A stretch of 51,439 nt of DNA from CAZVFX01 sp964626565 (GCA_964626565.1 CAZVFX010000046.1:1-51439); one strand, 5' to 3'. Shown: positions 1 through 10,259, counted from the first letter of the stretch. Numbers and translations are program-made. Notes: generated by a model from the sequence alone, not told the origin.

Positions 1-12
1 ATTAGTTGGAGA

Positions 13-3000
13 ATGCGAACCTGGTTGGTTGTTTCCCTTCTGTGTACCCTTGCCGCCTGCGGGCAGCCGGGAGAGGAAGGTTCCGACACAAAAGACGTTC
101 CTGAGCAGGAAGTCCAGGGTACGATTGACGCCGGTTTTGAGTTGATTGCCGGCGACCCGGACGGGGACGGCTTCCCAACTGAAGTCGAACTCAAATACGG
201 TACCGACCCAAACTCCGCCGCGTCTCATCCACCCGATCACGATGGCGACTTTGTTCCTGACCCCGAAGACGAAGATATCGATGGCGACGGCGTGGCCAAC
301 AACGAAGACGCGTTCCCCTACAATGCGGAGGAGTCTTTGGACACCGACGGCGACGGCGTGGGCAACAACACCGACACCGACGATGACGACGACGGCTATC
401 CGGACGACATGGAGAGCACCTATGGTTCGGATCCGCTGGACCCGACCATCGGCCCCCCGGACCTTGATGACGACGGCACCCCCGACGATGTGGACACTGA
501 CGCAGACGGCGACGGCGCGGCGAATGCCGACGACGCCTTTCCCGAGGACCCCATGGAGTGGCTCGACAGCGACGGCGACGGCGAAGGGAACAACGCTGAT
601 GATGACGACGACAATGACGGCTACTCCGACGACCTGGAGTTGAAGTACGGCACCGACGCTATCGACGAGTCCAGCCACCCGGAAGACCTTGATGGCGACG
701 GCCTCCCCGATAGCGAGGACCTGGACATGGACGGGGACGGAGTGGACAACACCAAAGACGCGTTCCCCACCGACGCGGCCGAGTCTGCCGACTCTGACGG
801 AGACGGCGAGGGCAACAATGCGGATGCCGATGACGACAACGACGGCTATCCTGACGTGCTGGAGGAGAAGTACGACTCGGACCCGGTGGCTGCGGACAGC
901 ACCCCCGCCGACCTGGATGGTGACCTGCTGCCCGATGAAGAAGACTCGGACATTGACGGTGATGGTGTGCTCAACGGCGACGACGATTTCCCCGAGGACG
1001 CAGCGGAAGATTCGGACACCGACGGCGACGGGGAAGGGGATAACTCAGACGACGATGACGACGGCGACGGCTACCCCGACGCCCTGGAAGAAGCCACCGG
1101 CACCAATCCGAAGGATGCGGATGATTATCCCGGAGACCTGGACGGCGACGGGATCCCTGATGAGGACGATATCGACAAGGACGGTGACGATGTTCTCAAC
1201 GATGCCGACGACTTCCCCCTCGACGGCACTGAGTGGTCTGATTTTGATGGCGACGGCACTGGCGACAATGCTGACGAGGACGACGACGGCGACGGCTATC
1301 CCGATGACGTTGAAGTTGACCTCGGGTTCAATCCGAAGAACTCCGCGGATCATCCGGCGGACATGGATGGCGACGGCACTCCGGACGACCAGGACGATGA
1401 CATCGATGGAGACGGTGTCGGTAACGATGAGGATGCCTTTGCCTACGACCCGGACGAGATCGCAGATACCGACGAAGATGGCGTGGGCGACAACGGCGAC
1501 AAAGACGACGACAACGACGGCTTCACCGACGAAATAGAGGTGCTGCTGGAGACCGACCCGCTGGACGGTGAGAGCGTGCCGGCCGACCAGGACGGTGACC
1601 TGCTACCCGACGCGGTGGACAGCGATGTGGACGGGGATGGTGTGGCCAACGAGCTTGATGCGTTCCCTGCCGATCCCACCGAGACGGTGGACACCGATGG
1701 TGATGGCCAGGGGGACAACTCCGACACTGATGATGACGACGACGGCTATTCCGACGAGATCGAGGAAGCTGCGGGCACCGATGGGAAGGATTCGGATGTG
1801 CACCCGGTGGACCTTGACGGCGACGGCATCCCCGATCCCAGCGACGGCGACGTGGATGGCGACGGTGCGGCCAACGATGAAGACGCGTTCCCTTACGACC
1901 CGGACGAATCGGTAGACACTGACGATGATGGCGAGGGTGATAACGCTGACACCGACGACGACGGCGACGGCTATCCCGACGACATCGAGGAAGATGCGGG
2001 CACCGACCCGAAGGACCCGGAAAGCCACCCCGACGATCTGGACGGCGACGGTATCGCGGACAGCGCTGACCCGGATATTGATGGTGACGGTGTTGGCAAC
2101 GACGACGACGCGTTCCCTCAGGACCCCGACGAGTGGTTCGACACTGACGGCGACGGCCTGGGCAATAATGGGGACCTCGACGATGACGGTGACGGATTCT
2201 CGGATGAGCAGGAGTTGTTGTTCCAGACCGATCCCAACAGCCCGTTTTCGTTCCCCGCCGATCTGGACGGGGACAAGATTCCCGACGCGATTGACCCGGA
2301 TCGGGACGGCGACGGCGTTCTCAACGCTGCAGACGCCTTCCCCAATAACCCGGCGGAGTGGACCGACACCGACGGAGACGGGGTGGGCAACAACGTGGAC
2401 CTGGACGACGACGGTGACGGGTTCTCGGACGTTGACGAAGATATGCTCGGATTTGACCCCTTGGATTTCGCGGACCATCCGGGCGACCTTGACGGTGACG
2501 GTGTGCCCGACATATCCGACCCGGACATGGACGGTGACGGCGTGGCCAACGGCCTGGACGCGTTCCCGCAGAACCCTGTTGAGTGGGAGGACAGCGACGG
2601 CGACGGACTGGGAGACAACACTGACCTTGACGACGACGGCGACGGATACGCGGATTTGATGGAGTTGGATTACCTGACCGATCCCTTTGATCCGTTCTCG
2701 TTCCCGGCCGACCTGGACGGTGACTTCATCCCTGACCTGGAGGACGAGGATATAGACGGCGACCTGGTGAAGAACGACCTGGACGCTTTCCCCAACGATA
2801 TCAACGAGTGGTTCGACACCGACTCGGACGGCATCGGCAACAACGCGGACCTGGATGACGACGGCGACGGCTATCTCGACGTGGTGGAATTGCAGTACCT
2901 CTCCGACCCGGTGGATGCGTTGTCGACCCCGCCGGATATTGACGGCGACTTGATCCCCGATCCTGAGGATTCGGACAAAGACGGCGACGGTGTGCCCAAC

Positions 3001-6000
3001 ATCGACGACGCCTTCCCCGAAGACCCCGACGCGTGGGAAGAGATTATGGACGAAAGCTCCTTTGGCGGCGACTATCAAGACACTATTCCGCCCGACGCTG
3101 ACCCGGATACTTTCGACACCAAGAAGTTCTCGTTGGTGCGCGGCGAAGTGTGGGACCAGGACGGCGTCGCTTTTGAGGGGGCCACCGTTACGGTTCTGGA
3201 CCACGAAGAGTACGGCTCTGTGGAGACCGACGCCGACGGCTGGTACACCATTCCGGTGAATGGCGGCCTGACCCTGACGCTGGTTGCGGTATATGAAGGA
3301 TTCAGCGAAGTGCAACGCAAAGTCGACGTACCGTGGAACGACATGATCGTGGTTCAGCCCGTGGAATTGGTGCCCTACGACCCGGTGGGATCCGATGTGT
3401 TCATGTCGGGTGACGAAAACGAGGTCATTGTCCACACCAGCGTTGCGGCAGAGCACCCCATCACCGTGGCGTTCACCGGCGACAACCTGGCAGTGGTCGA
3501 GGACGAGGAAGGAAACCTCGAACTGACCGACTACCTGACCATCACCGCAACCGAGTATTCAAACCCGGACCAGATGCCCGGAATCTTGCCCAATACGTCC
3601 GAGTTCACCTACTGCGTGGACCTGAAGGCGGAAGGGTACGACCATGTGGAATTTGACCAACCGGTGATGCTGTGGACCAAAGACTTCCTGGATTTCAAGG
3701 TGGGCAGCATCGTTCCCACCGGCTTCTACGACCGTACGGATGGTAAGTGGAAGCCCATGGATGACGGGGTGGTGGTGGAGTTGCTCGACCTGGACGGTGA
3801 CAGCATCATCGACGCGCTGGACTCAACCGGGGATGGTCTTGCCGACGACCTGGACAACGACGGTGATTTTGTGGATGAGGTGGTGGGCATCGACCTGGAA
3901 CCCGACGCAATGGCGGGTGATATCTACTGGCGTGTGGCGGTGATTCACTTCTCTCCCATTGACAAGAACTGGCCCGCCTCCGGTCCGCCGGAGGATGCGG
4001 AACCGCCGCCCGACGTGTGGGACACGGTTGAGGAGTTGGACGAGTTCTACAAGAAGCGGAAGCGATGCTTCGGCGGCGGCTATTCCCAGATTGACGTGCG
4101 CGGCCGTATCCTGCACGAGACCATCCCCATTCCGGGGACCGACTTCTCCCTGCACTATTCCAGCGAGTGGGTGCCGGGCTACAGCATGCCCATTACCATT
4201 CCGTTGTCGGGAATCAGTGTGCCGGCATCGCTGGAGGAGATTATCGTCAACTGGTCCATCGCCGGAAGGAGTTATTCCGAGGTGCGACCACCGTTGCCCG
4301 ACCAGGAAGTTGACTATCTGTGGGACGGCAAGGACTTCATGGGCAACCTGGTGAACCAGCGTATCACGCTGTCCACCGAGGTGGGCTTCAAGTATCCTGC
4401 CAGCTACTACTCCTCGCCGGCTTCCGCCGAGGCGGTTGGGGCGTCCTTTGCTGCCATGGGCGTCGAGGCTTCCGGCATCAATTCGTTCCGGCCGGTTACG
4501 TTGTGGCGCAAGAGCAAGCGCGCCATCTACCGTCTTATGCCCGAGGTGGCCGCAGATGCGTGGTCCATGGGCCGTGGCTGGAGTCCTGATACCTATCACT
4601 ACTACGACGGTTCCTCCCAGTCGGTACTCATGGGCGACGGGCGGAAACTGCGGGGCGACCAGTTGGGGCTGGCCATCGACTCGGTTAATCCGGATTCGCT
4701 GCCCTATTCGATCCGGGCTATCGATGTGGATTCCGACGGCATTATCTACTTCCTTCCCAAGGGGAACCCTCTGGTTGAGAGGCAGGTGATGAAGCTGGTT
4801 CCCGGCAAGGAACCAGTGGTTTATGTCAGTATGTCCAACCGCATCGGCGACATGTCGGTGGGGCCGGACGACAATCTCTACATGACCATCGGCAGCTACT
4901 TGTGGAAGGTGCCGAGAAAGACCGGCAACGCCGTGCTCATGGCGAATCTGTACCTGCAGTTCTTCAACTGCTTTGCCTACTTCGGCGACTACTGCCTGTT
5001 GAATGTGGATGTGGACGCGTTCGGGTATGCGTTCCTGGTGAGCCGCTATCCCGCAGCCTTCGGCACTTCCAGCATGGCCATCGTCGCTCCCGACGGCACC
5101 GTACTGGCGAACCCGGTGGACCTGCAGTGCACCGCGTTTGATATGGCGGTAGGGGGCGACGGCATAATGGCTGCGGCCTGCAAGAACGGGCCGGTGAAGA
5201 AGATCGGGCGTGATGGTTCGGTGGAGAACTACCCCGGCTGGGCGCCAAACTGCATCGAGTTCTTCGGCTACACCGATCCTTCAGGCATCGACATTTTGCG
5301 CGACGGCTCGGTTCTCATCGCGGACGAGAAGTGCAACCGCGTGCGCAAAATCCTTCCGGACGGCACGGTCACCACGGTTGCCGGCCAGGGAGACAGCGGA
5401 TTCTCCGGCGACGAATCGGCGCCTCTGGCCGCGTTGTTGAACGGTCCCTCGGACATCGCCATGGGGCCGGACGATGTCATCTATTTCGCTGACTCAGGCA
5501 ACTCCCGGGTTCGCAAGATCGAGCAGGTCAAGAGCGTCGTGACCCTGGAGGAAGGTCAGTACGGGGTGCCGCTGGCTACCGACGAGATCCTCATCTTCGG
5601 TGAGAAGCTTGAGTATCTCGAAGTTCGGGACATGACCACCGGCGTTGTAACCCGTGCGTTCGAGCACAACGACCTGGGCGTGTTGTCCAAGGAGATCATG
5701 TCCACGGGTCAGGAAGTGCAGTTCGAGGCTGACGCTAAGGGGCGGATCGTCACTATCATCGGTGTTGCCGGTGAGGAGACATCCCTGGGCTACGACCAGG
5801 AAGGCAACCTCGCACTTATCCAGTACGAGGACGGCACCACCTATGAATTCGACTATCTGAACAACGGCTTGCTGCGGGAGAAGCTCGACCCGGGCGGCAA
5901 CGAGTACGAGTACACTTACGACGAGACGGGAAGGCTGCTTGAGGCATCCGACCCGGTGGGCGGGTTCTTCGAGTTGAGCCAGTCGATTGAGACCAGCGTT

Positions 6001-8535
6001 ATTGTCTCCAACTCGGAAACCGCCGAGGGCAACAAGACCAGCTATCAGGATGTGCGGGACCAGGACGGCAACTGGACCTCTACCATCATCGACCCGGCGG
6101 GCGGCACGACGACCTTTGCCGACCACCAGGAGGATTGGGAAGAGGAAGCGGTTATGCCCGATGGCACGCTGGTGGTTCGCAGGTACGGCGTGGACCCGAA
6201 ATTCGAAACCCGGTTCCTGAGCTACCAGGCGGAAACCACACCCAGCGGCCTGTCCAGAGTGACCCAGGTCAGCCGGGCTTACGACGACCAGCAGGGGCTG
6301 GTGACTCACTCCACTGCGATTAACGGCAAGGTCACGACGCGGGAATTCGACACGCTGGCCGGCCTGGTTACCACAACGACCCCCGAGGGGCGGATCAGCT
6401 CCATGAACTACGACTTGGATTCGGGCCTCACCCTGTCAACTGAAGTCCCCACTCTCTTCCCGGGCGAGATCACCTACGATGATGACGGCAACCCCCTGGA
6501 GGTGAAACGTGGTGACCGAATGTCCACCATGTCTTACGACCAGGACGGGCGCATCTCCAAGATCACGGGCGCCATGGGCGACGAGTACGAGTTCCAGCAC
6601 GACGAAGTGGGCAGGCTGCTGGCAGTGTTCAGGCCGGATGACTCCACGCTCACTTACGAGTACGACGCCAACGGGTTGCTCCTCTCCATCACCGGGGCGG
6701 ACGGAAAGGCGCACGCCTACACCCGTAACCCGGTGGAAGAGGTGACTCAATACGAGGCGCCGGGCGGAGCCCAGACCAAGTACCAGTACGATCTTGACCG
6801 CTCCTGGGTAGGCACCGAGTTCCCGTCCGGGGACAAGGCCACTGCACAACTTGACGGCGGCCTGCTGATGAAGCTGGTCATGGCTGGCGAGTTGACGAGC
6901 TACACCTACCTCGAAGACGGCAGCGGCCGGCTGGGCCAGGTGGAATCTCCTTCCGCTGTAGTTACCCAGTACTCCTACGACGGGCACCTGAAGACTCAGG
7001 AGTTGGTCACAGGACCTGTGAACGGCCAGATGGCCTTTGATTATGACGATAATTTCAGCCTGACCTCCGCTGGTGTGGCCGGCACTGATGTGCCCTTCGC
7101 TTATGACGGGGACGGCCTGCGCATCGGTGCGGGCGACCTGTTTATGGTGCGGGACCAGGACACCGGTGCAGTTTCGTCCATCTCCGACGGGTTCGTCGAA
7201 GTGACTTACTCCTACAACGGATATGGAGAAGTAGAGTCCACGGACTGGTCGTTCGGCGGCAATTCCCTCTATTCTGTCTCGTTGGGGCGCAACCTCAATG
7301 CGCGCACCACGTCGCGCACCGAGGTGGTGGACGGCGATGCCACGACCCGGGAGTTTGGTCACGACATCATGGGGCAGCTGACTTCCGTCTTGGAAGGGGG
7401 CGACATTGTGGAATCCTACACCTATGATGAAATGGGCAACCGTCTCCAGGCCAAGAGCCCGGCGCTGGGTCCCGTCGCAGTCTCCGGCACCTACGCCGAT
7501 GACTACCGGCTGGAACAGCAGGGCGCCTGGGTGTTCGTACATGATGACAACGGTTACCTGATGGAGCGCTCCCTGGCGGACGGCAGTCAGGCCACCACCT
7601 ACGAGTATGCGGCCAACGGCGAGTTGCGCCAGGTCACTCTGCCTGACGGCTCCGAGGTGACGTGGGTCTACGACGGGTTCGGAAGGGCGGTCGTGCGCAA
7701 GGTGGACGGCGTGGTCAGCCACAAGTACCTGTACTACGATCAGGTGCGGCCGGCAGCGGTGCTCAACGCAGACGATTCGGTGCGCTCGGTGTTTGTGTAC
7801 GCCGCAGGCTTCGTGCCGCTGTACATGCAGCAGGGCAACGACCGCTTCTACCTGGTGACCGACGACATCGGCACGGTCCGTATGGTGGTGGACGGCACCG
7901 GCCAGATTGTCCAGACCATCGACTACGATAGTTACGGCAACGTCGTCTACATCGAGGACCCGGAATTCGACGTGCCCTTCGGCTTTGCCGGCGGCATGTC
8001 GGATTACGACACCGGCCTGGTGCGCTTCCGGTTCAGGGACTACGACCCGCTGGAAGGCCGCTGGACCGCGCCGGAACCTCTCGGCCCGCAAGAAGGTTTC
8101 AACCCCTACCTTTATGTTGAAAATGATCCGGTCAGTCTGGTTGACCCCTTGGGTCTCGGCAAGTCCGATGAAGTGAAGGAGATCGTCGAGAACAACGGTG
8201 TGCCGGGGCAGATTATCCCGGACAACGTGGTTGACTACAGCTACGACAAGGATTCGGGCAAGCTCAACATCAAGCTGGACAAGGGCTTCGACGTCGAATT
8301 GCCCGAGGAAGCCGGGGGCGGAAAGCTCCAGTTCAAGGACTCCCTGTCATGCACGGTGGAGCAGGGCAAGCTGACCAACATGAAGGGGATCACCTACAAT
8401 AAGAGCACCAAGATTACCGGGGCCGAAAAGGTGGGTGACGATACGTTGCGCCTCCACGGCAAGAAGTGGGGCTTCTCAGGGTCTAAGGATATCCCCATCA
8501 AGGACCTGCCGTCGCTGCCGCCTAAGAAGAAGTAG
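13..8535 (+). CDS. Giant RHS/YD-repeat lipoprotein with Asp-rich TSP3-type repeats
   Basis: A 2840-aa exported lipoprotein, probably a surface adhesin or scaffold. Residues 1-16 form a lipoprotein signal (hydrophobic core, then LAAC). Residues ~48-1010 are acidic DxDGDG thrombospondin-type-3/Ca-binding repeats with a 75-aa period. Residues ~1040-1085 resemble a carboxypeptidase regulatory-like beta-sandwich (GVAFEGATVTV, TDADGWYTI). Residues ~1360-1400 resemble the start of an RHS shell, ~1560-1840 contain NHL-like beta-propeller repeats (ILPDGTVTTVAGQG), and ~1900-2650 contain YD repeats. The RHS core signature (RDYDPLEGRWTAPEP ... DPLGL) lies at ~2675-2715, followed by a ~125-aa Lys-rich tail that I do not recognise. 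In polymorphic-toxin RHS proteins that tail is the toxin, but no immunity gene follows here. The ATG at 13 has GGAGA directly before it, so an earlier start outside the window is not excluded, although the signal peptide fits this start. The 3' end overlaps the convergent protease gene by 60 bp. Confidence 0.93.
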   Translation: MRTWLVVSLLCTLAACGQPGEEGSDTKDVPEQEVQGTIDAGFELIAGDPDGDGFPTEVELKYGTDPNSAASHPPDHDGDFVPDPEDEDIDGDGVANNEDAFPYNAEESLDTDGDGVGNNTDTDDDDDGYPDDMESTYGSDPLDPTIGPPDLDDDGTPDDVDTDADGDGAANADDAFPEDPMEWLDSDGDGEGNNADDDDDNDGYSDDLELKYGTDAIDESSHPEDLDGDGLPDSEDLDMDGDGVDNTKDAFPTDAAESADSDGDGEGNNADADDDNDGYPDVLEEKYDSDPVAADSTPADLDGDLLPDEEDSDIDGDGVLNGDDDFPEDAAEDSDTDGDGEGDNSDDDDDGDGYPDALEEATGTNPKDADDYPGDLDGDGIPDEDDIDKDGDDVLNDADDFPLDGTEWSDFDGDGTGDNADEDDDGDGYPDDVEVDLGFNPKNSADHPADMDGDGTPDDQDDDIDGDGVGNDEDAFAYDPDEIADTDEDGVGDNGDKDDDNDGFTDEIEVLLETDPLDGESVPADQDGDLLPDAVDSDVDGDGVANELDAFPADPTETVDTDGDGQGDNSDTDDDDDGYSDEIEEAAGTDGKDSDVHPVDLDGDGIPDPSDGDVDGDGAANDEDAFPYDPDESVDTDDDGEGDNADTDDDGDGYPDDIEEDAGTDPKDPESHPDDLDGDGIADSADPDIDGDGVGNDDDAFPQDPDEWFDTDGDGLGNNGDLDDDGDGFSDEQELLFQTDPNSPFSFPADLDGDKIPDAIDPDRDGDGVLNAADAFPNNPAEWTDTDGDGVGNNVDLDDDGDGFSDVDEDMLGFDPLDFADHPGDLDGDGVPDISDPDMDGDGVANGLDAFPQNPVEWEDSDGDGLGDNTDLDDDGDGYADLMELDYLTDPFDPFSFPADLDGDFIPDLEDEDIDGDLVKNDLDAFPNDINEWFDTDSDGIGNNADLDDDGDGYLDVVELQYLSDPVDALSTPPDIDGDLIPDPEDSDKDGDGVPNIDDAFPEDPDAWEEIMDESSFGGDYQDTIPPDADPDTFDTKKFSLVRGEVWDQDGVAFEGATVTVLDHEEYGSVETDADGWYTIPVNGGLTLTLVAVYEGFSEVQRKVDVPWNDMIVVQPVELVPYDPVGSDVFMSGDENEVIVHTSVAAEHPITVAFTGDNLAVVEDEEGNLELTDYLTITATEYSNPDQMPGILPNTSEFTYCVDLKAEGYDHVEFDQPVMLWTKDFLDFKVGSIVPTGFYDRTDGKWKPMDDGVVVELLDLDGDSIIDALDSTGDGLADDLDNDGDFVDEVVGIDLEPDAMAGDIYWRVAVIHFSPIDKNWPASGPPEDAEPPPDVWDTVEELDEFYKKRKRCFGGGYSQIDVRGRILHETIPIPGTDFSLHYSSEWVPGYSMPITIPLSGISVPASLEEIIVNWSIAGRSYSEVRPPLPDQEVDYLWDGKDFMGNLVNQRITLSTEVGFKYPASYYSSPASAEAVGASFAAMGVEASGINSFRPVTLWRKSKRAIYRLMPEVAADAWSMGRGWSPDTYHYYDGSSQSVLMGDGRKLRGDQLGLAIDSVNPDSLPYSIRAIDVDSDGIIYFLPKGNPLVERQVMKLVPGKEPVVYVSMSNRIGDMSVGPDDNLYMTIGSYLWKVPRKTGNAVLMANLYLQFFNCFAYFGDYCLLNVDVDAFGYAFLVSRYPAAFGTSSMAIVAPDGTVLANPVDLQCTAFDMAVGGDGIMAAACKNGPVKKIGRDGSVENYPGWAPNCIEFFGYTDPSGIDILRDGSVLIADEKCNRVRKILPDGTVTTVAGQGDSGFSGDESAPLAALLNGPSDIAMGPDDVIYFADSGNSRVRKIEQVKSVVTLEEGQYGVPLATDEILIFGEKLEYLEVRDMTTGVVTRAFEHNDLGVLSKEIMSTGQEVQFEADAKGRIVTIIGVAGEETSLGYDQEGNLALIQYEDGTTYEFDYLNNGLLREKLDPGGNEYEYTYDETGRLLEASDPVGGFFELSQSIETSVIVSNSETAEGNKTSYQDVRDQDGNWTSTIIDPAGGTTTFADHQEDWEEEAVMPDGTLVVRRYGVDPKFETRFLSYQAETTPSGLSRVTQVSRAYDDQQGLVTHSTAINGKVTTREFDTLAGLVTTTTPEGRISSMNYDLDSGLTLSTEVPTLFPGEITYDDDGNPLEVKRGDRMSTMSYDQDGRISKITGAMGDEYEFQHDEVGRLLAVFRPDDSTLTYEYDANGLLLSITGADGKAHAYTRNPVEEVTQYEAPGGAQTKYQYDLDRSWVGTEFPSGDKATAQLDGGLLMKLVMAGELTSYTYLEDGSGRLGQVESPSAVVTQYSYDGHLKTQELVTGPVNGQMAFDYDDNFSLTSAGVAGTDVPFAYDGDGLRIGAGDLFMVRDQDTGAVSSISDGFVEVTYSYNGYGEVESTDWSFGGNSLYSVSLGRNLNARTTSRTEVVDGDATTREFGHDIMGQLTSVLEGGDIVESYTYDEMGNRLQAKSPALGPVAVSGTYADDYRLEQQGAWVFVHDDNGYLMERSLADGSQATTYEYAANGELRQVTLPDGSEVTWVYDGFGRAVVRKVDGVVSHKYLYYDQVRPAAVLNADDSVRSVFVYAAGFVPLYMQQGNDRFYLVTDDIGTVRMVVDGTGQIVQTIDYDSYGNVVYIEDPEFDVPFGFAGGMSDYDTGLVRFRFRDYDPLEGRWTAPEPLGPQEGFNPYLYVENDPVSLVDPLGLGKSDEVKEIVENNGVPGQIIPDNVVDYSYDKDSGKLNIKLDKGFDVELPEEAGGGKLQFKDSLSCTVEQGKLTNMKGITYNKSTKITGAEKVGDDTLRLHGKKWGFSGSKDIPIKDLPSLPPKKK
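154..3039 (+). repeat. Thirteen tandem 225-bp coding repeats
   Basis: The DAFP-type motif (DAFP, DDFP or DAFA) occurs thirteen times, and the first (Asp codon at 307) and last (Asp codon at 3007) are 2700 bp apart, which is exactly 12 x 225 bp. Each 75-aa unit reads roughly DLDGDGxPDxxDxDxDGDG, then DAFPxDPxE, DTDGDGxGxNxD, DDDGDGYxD and TDPxD. Asp side chains at alternate positions are the calcium ligands in thrombospondin type 3 repeats. Units have diverged in sequence but not in length. Boundaries are approximate. The repeats create long spurious open frames on both strands. Confidence 0.9.
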
Positions 8536-10239
8536 TCCGCACACCAACAGCAAGATCAACATGCCGTCGGCCGGGGGTGTATCCCCCGCGGCGGAACAAC
8601 CGGAGTCCTTTTCCTCGGCTTCCGGATACACGCAGCCTTCATCTATCTCGCCGTTGCAGTTGTTGTCGATTTCGTCGTAGCAAGCCTCGCCGCCGTCGGG
8701 ACGGATCTGAGGATCTGTGTCGTTGCAGTCATCCAGTTCGCAGTGGCCGTCTCCGTCAGCGTCGATGCAGGTGCAATAGCCGTATTCGGGTACTACCTCA
8801 AAGGTCTCGGTGAGGCAGTAGTCGCCGGCCGCACAGTCGTCGTCTGCGGCGCACAACTTGAGGCACGGCTCACTCACGTCTCCGGGCACGCACTGGCCCG
8901 GCGCCAGGCACGATTTGATCTCCGTCGCACACTCCTGCCAACCGCAGCCGTCCTCGAAGGAAAGGGCCGGTGTTTCCGTGCATTTCTCTTCGAAGCAGGC
9001 CCACAACTGCTCGATGCGCACCTGGGCTTCGGGAGTCCCCGACTCGTAGCAGTCGGCCCAGCACCACCGGTCGCCCACTTCGCATTCGGCTGTGCAGTCG
9101 TAGGCGGCGCGGCAGTTCTTGGTGCCGGAGTTCCCGGCTTTGCACTCGTCAACCAGGTCGGCGCAGTTCTCCTGGCCGCAGGGTGACGCGTAACCGGTCA
9201 GTGTCTCCTCGCAGCCGGTGTACAGGCACCACCCCAGCGCGTGGAGAGGCTCGAGCGCGTTGGCGTGGGTGCGCAGGTAGCAATCAGCCTCACACAACGC
9301 ATCCTTGTAGGGGCACATTTCGATGCAGTCGAGCACCTGCTCACACGTCCAGGTGGGGCACAGGTCGTTGTCGCATCTTCCGAATCCGTCGCACGCCTGC
9401 GGGCACCAGCACACCGACGCATCCTCCCGGCAATCGGGAGCGTCGAATTTCATCACTTTTTGAAGCCAGGGCTGGGCCGGGTCGACCCGGGATTGGACCG
9501 ACAGCCCCTCGCAGGGGTCGCCGCCGCCCATGACCCACGAATTGACCCCGATAATGCGCCAGCCATCCTCGTATTCCCGCAGTCCCGGGCCGCCGGAATC
9601 GCCGAAACAGACACCGGTGCCGCCGTATTCGCTCCAGTAGGTTGTGGGGTCGAAGGTGAACATGTCGATCCAACCTGACCGTTTCACTCCGCCTCCCTCA
9701 TAGCTGATGCCGTCGGTCACGCCGTAACCGACGTAGAAGATCGGCTCCCCTTTGAACGAGTCCTCCAACGGGTCGAAGTTCATGGCGTAGATGGGCACAT
9801 CTTCCACCGGTTCGGCCAGGTGCACGAGTGCAACGTCATAGTAGTTGGAGTCGGGGTCGTATTTGATGTGGGTGTACAACGCGTCGGCCAGGTGCAGGTC
9901 ACCCTCTTTCGGCGGCGTTCCCCATTCAGGGGGATTGGCATCCGCGCCGACGAAGAAGTTCACCAGTTTCGGGATCGTGGGCTGGCTCGGGGCGCCGACC
10001 ACGCAGTGGGCCGCGGTGAGCACCCACTGAGGTGCGATGAGGCTGCCGGAGCAAAATGACCCCATGTAGCCCATGCCGGTGCGCCTGGTGGTGAGCGCGC
10101 CCACCCCTTCCCAGCCGGTCTCCAAATCTCCGCCCACCAGCGGCCGACGCGCAGTTTCCAGCCCATCGGTGGGAGCACATGAGGCGAGGGTGAGAGCAAC
10201 AGGAAGAACGAGAGAGAACAACCACCAGATAGCGCGCAT
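8476..10239 (-). CDS. Trypsin-like serine protease with Cys-rich region and MYXO-CTERM-like tail
   Basis: A 587-aa exported S1 (chymotrypsin-like) protease. Residues 1-21 form a signal peptide with lipobox LASC. The mature protease starts near LVGGDLETGWEG, and the catalytic triad is visible as His78 (TAAHC), Asp135 (YYDVALVHL) and Ser215 (GDSGGPG). A Cys-rich region (~275-480) follows. Residues ~500-545 carry a MopE-like putative metal-binding motif (DADGDGHCELDDC ... EIDNNCNGEIDE). The C-terminus has a lone Cys (DSGCSAAGD), a hydrophobic helix and an Arg-rich end (RRQRRQ), which is the layout of the MYXO-CTERM sorting signal. SD GGAGG precedes the ATG at 10239. Having both a lipobox and a C-terminal anchor is odd. 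The 3' end lies 60 bp inside the opposing RHS gene. Substrate unknown. Confidence 0.92.
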   Translation of the reverse strand: MRAIWWLFSLVLPVALTLASCAPTDGLETARRPLVGGDLETGWEGVGALTTRRTGMGYMGSFCSGSLIAPQWVLTAAHCVVGAPSQPTIPKLVNFFVGADANPPEWGTPPKEGDLHLADALYTHIKYDPDSNYYDVALVHLAEPVEDVPIYAMNFDPLEDSFKGEPIFYVGYGVTDGISYEGGGVKRSGWIDMFTFDPTTYWSEYGGTGVCFGDSGGPGLREYEDGWRIIGVNSWVMGGGDPCEGLSVQSRVDPAQPWLQKVMKFDAPDCREDASVCWCPQACDGFGRCDNDLCPTWTCEQVLDCIEMCPYKDALCEADCYLRTHANALEPLHALGWCLYTGCEETLTGYASPCGQENCADLVDECKAGNSGTKNCRAAYDCTAECEVGDRWCWADCYESGTPEAQVRIEQLWACFEEKCTETPALSFEDGCGWQECATEIKSCLAPGQCVPGDVSEPCLKLCAADDDCAAGDYCLTETFEVVPEYGYCTCIDADGDGHCELDDCNDTDPQIRPDGGEACYDEIDNNCNGEIDEGCVYPEAEEKDSGCSAAGDTPPADGMLILLLVCGLLLLRRQRRQVLDGDILRP

Positions 10240-10259
10240 GATCCGACCTCCGAGCCAAC

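Noticed and set aside
1603..3456. 617-aa open frame on the minus strand
   Set aside because: It is antisense to the GAC-rich repeat array; Asp codons read backwards give Val-rich repeats without stops. No family features.
6436..8091. 551-aa open frame on the minus strand
   Set aside because: Antisense to the YD-repeat region. His/Val/Arg-rich sequence with no recognisable domain.
8161..8535. Complete RHS toxin-immunity pair
   Set aside because: The next gene converges on the opposite strand and encodes a protease; no small immunity-like gene is present.
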